Below the pieces are notes generated by a model. That model ran no database searches, had not been told where the DNA came from, and saw nothing but the letters and a program-made list of their open reading frames with translations. From Calendula officinalis (taxonomy: Eukaryota; Streptophyta; Magnoliopsida; Asterales; Asteraceae), in contig OY970821.1 in the NCBI GenBank assembly GCA_963853835.1, positions 51,600,646 to 51,664,645 of the forward strand: 64,000 nucleotides of DNA, given 5' to 3'. The translations under genes were made by a program, and so were the position numbers. Position 1 is the first letter of the stretch, and the number at the start of each line of letters is the position of its first letter. Below are positions 63,928 through 64,000 of this stretch, piece after piece.

Positions 63928-64000
63928 CGGCCCGAACATCATCCTCGGCCCGAACACCGAACTTCGGCCCGAACACCACTTCGGCCCGAACACCACTTCG

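Larger units (their letters stand above)
55415..64000 (+). repeat. Right satellite array, continuation after the retrotransposon
   Basis: The same satellite in the same orientation as the left array. It resumes with the duplicated target TATCC and runs off the window end. Anchors: 55473, 55835, 56214, 56558, 56937, 57298, 57659, 58020, 58380, 58760, 59122, 59503, 59864, 60208, 60569, 60877, 61238, 61599, 61943, 62304, 62665, 63027, 63406 and about 63750. The block at 59864 recurs 1735 bp later at 61599. The first full monomer (55473) is the type that follows the 32070-type monomer elsewhere. The pre-insertion neighbour 47573 is of that 32070 type, so the two arrays are one array split by the element. 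Expanded subrepeat runs occur at 56682-56735 and 63856-63927. Confidence 0.97.

Overview
This window is plant repetitive DNA, and I find no intact cellular gene in it. About 88% (1-47880 and 55415-64000) is one head-to-tail satellite array. The rest (47881-55414) is a single Ty1/Copia-type LTR retrotransposon inserted into that array. The host is a flowering plant: the element has a Met-initiator-tRNA-like primer site, a Copia-type polypurine tract and the Copia order gag-protease-integrase-RT-RNase H. From memory, the gag and integrase remnants most resemble Copia proteins common in Asteraceae, but that is a weak hint.

Satellite unit. Each monomer has a conserved non-repetitive head of about 126 bp followed by a tail of 17-19 bp subrepeats. 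Every subrepeat is anchored on CGGCCCGAAC. I located the head in about 156 monomers by the anchor GTGTCCGTTT; a monomer starts 63 bp upstream of its anchor, at TTCAATATCC. Monomer lengths fall into steps (about 290, 307, 325, 344, 361, 379 and 397 bp) because monomers differ by whole subrepeats. All copies have the same orientation.

Higher-order structure, left to right. A 17-monomer segment of about 6.1 kb is duplicated (about 702-12881). A 6-monomer unit of 2149 bp occurs four times (4651-6799, 10750-12881, 12882-15030, 15031-17179). A 688 bp dimer is duplicated (17180-18555), then a trimer of about 1.07 kb (18556-20703). A mixed stretch follows, including one monomer with a unique 57 bp insert (22271-22327). 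A 7-monomer unit of 2530 bp occurs three times inside 23740-33515. A 723 bp dimer pattern fills 33516-42221, and a 5-monomer unit of 1790 bp is duplicated at 42222-45801. The array then continues to the retrotransposon and resumes in register beyond it. This is the pattern of repeated unequal exchange or amplification plus subrepeat slippage.

Retrotransposon. Two 731 bp LTRs differ at two positions and are flanked by the 5 bp target duplication TATCC. The interior (48612-54683) keeps recognisable gag, protease, integrase, RT and RNase H pieces, but all are broken by stops, frameshifts and deletions. A young insertion with an old, broken interior suggests a non-autonomous copy mobilised in trans. 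The insertion came after the surrounding satellite block was amplified, because sister blocks lack it.

Long open frames across the satellite arise because most subrepeats are 18 bp and stop-free; I do not regard them as genes. I found no new enzyme, defence or RNA system. The most notable biology is the nested satellite architecture and the non-autonomous element.
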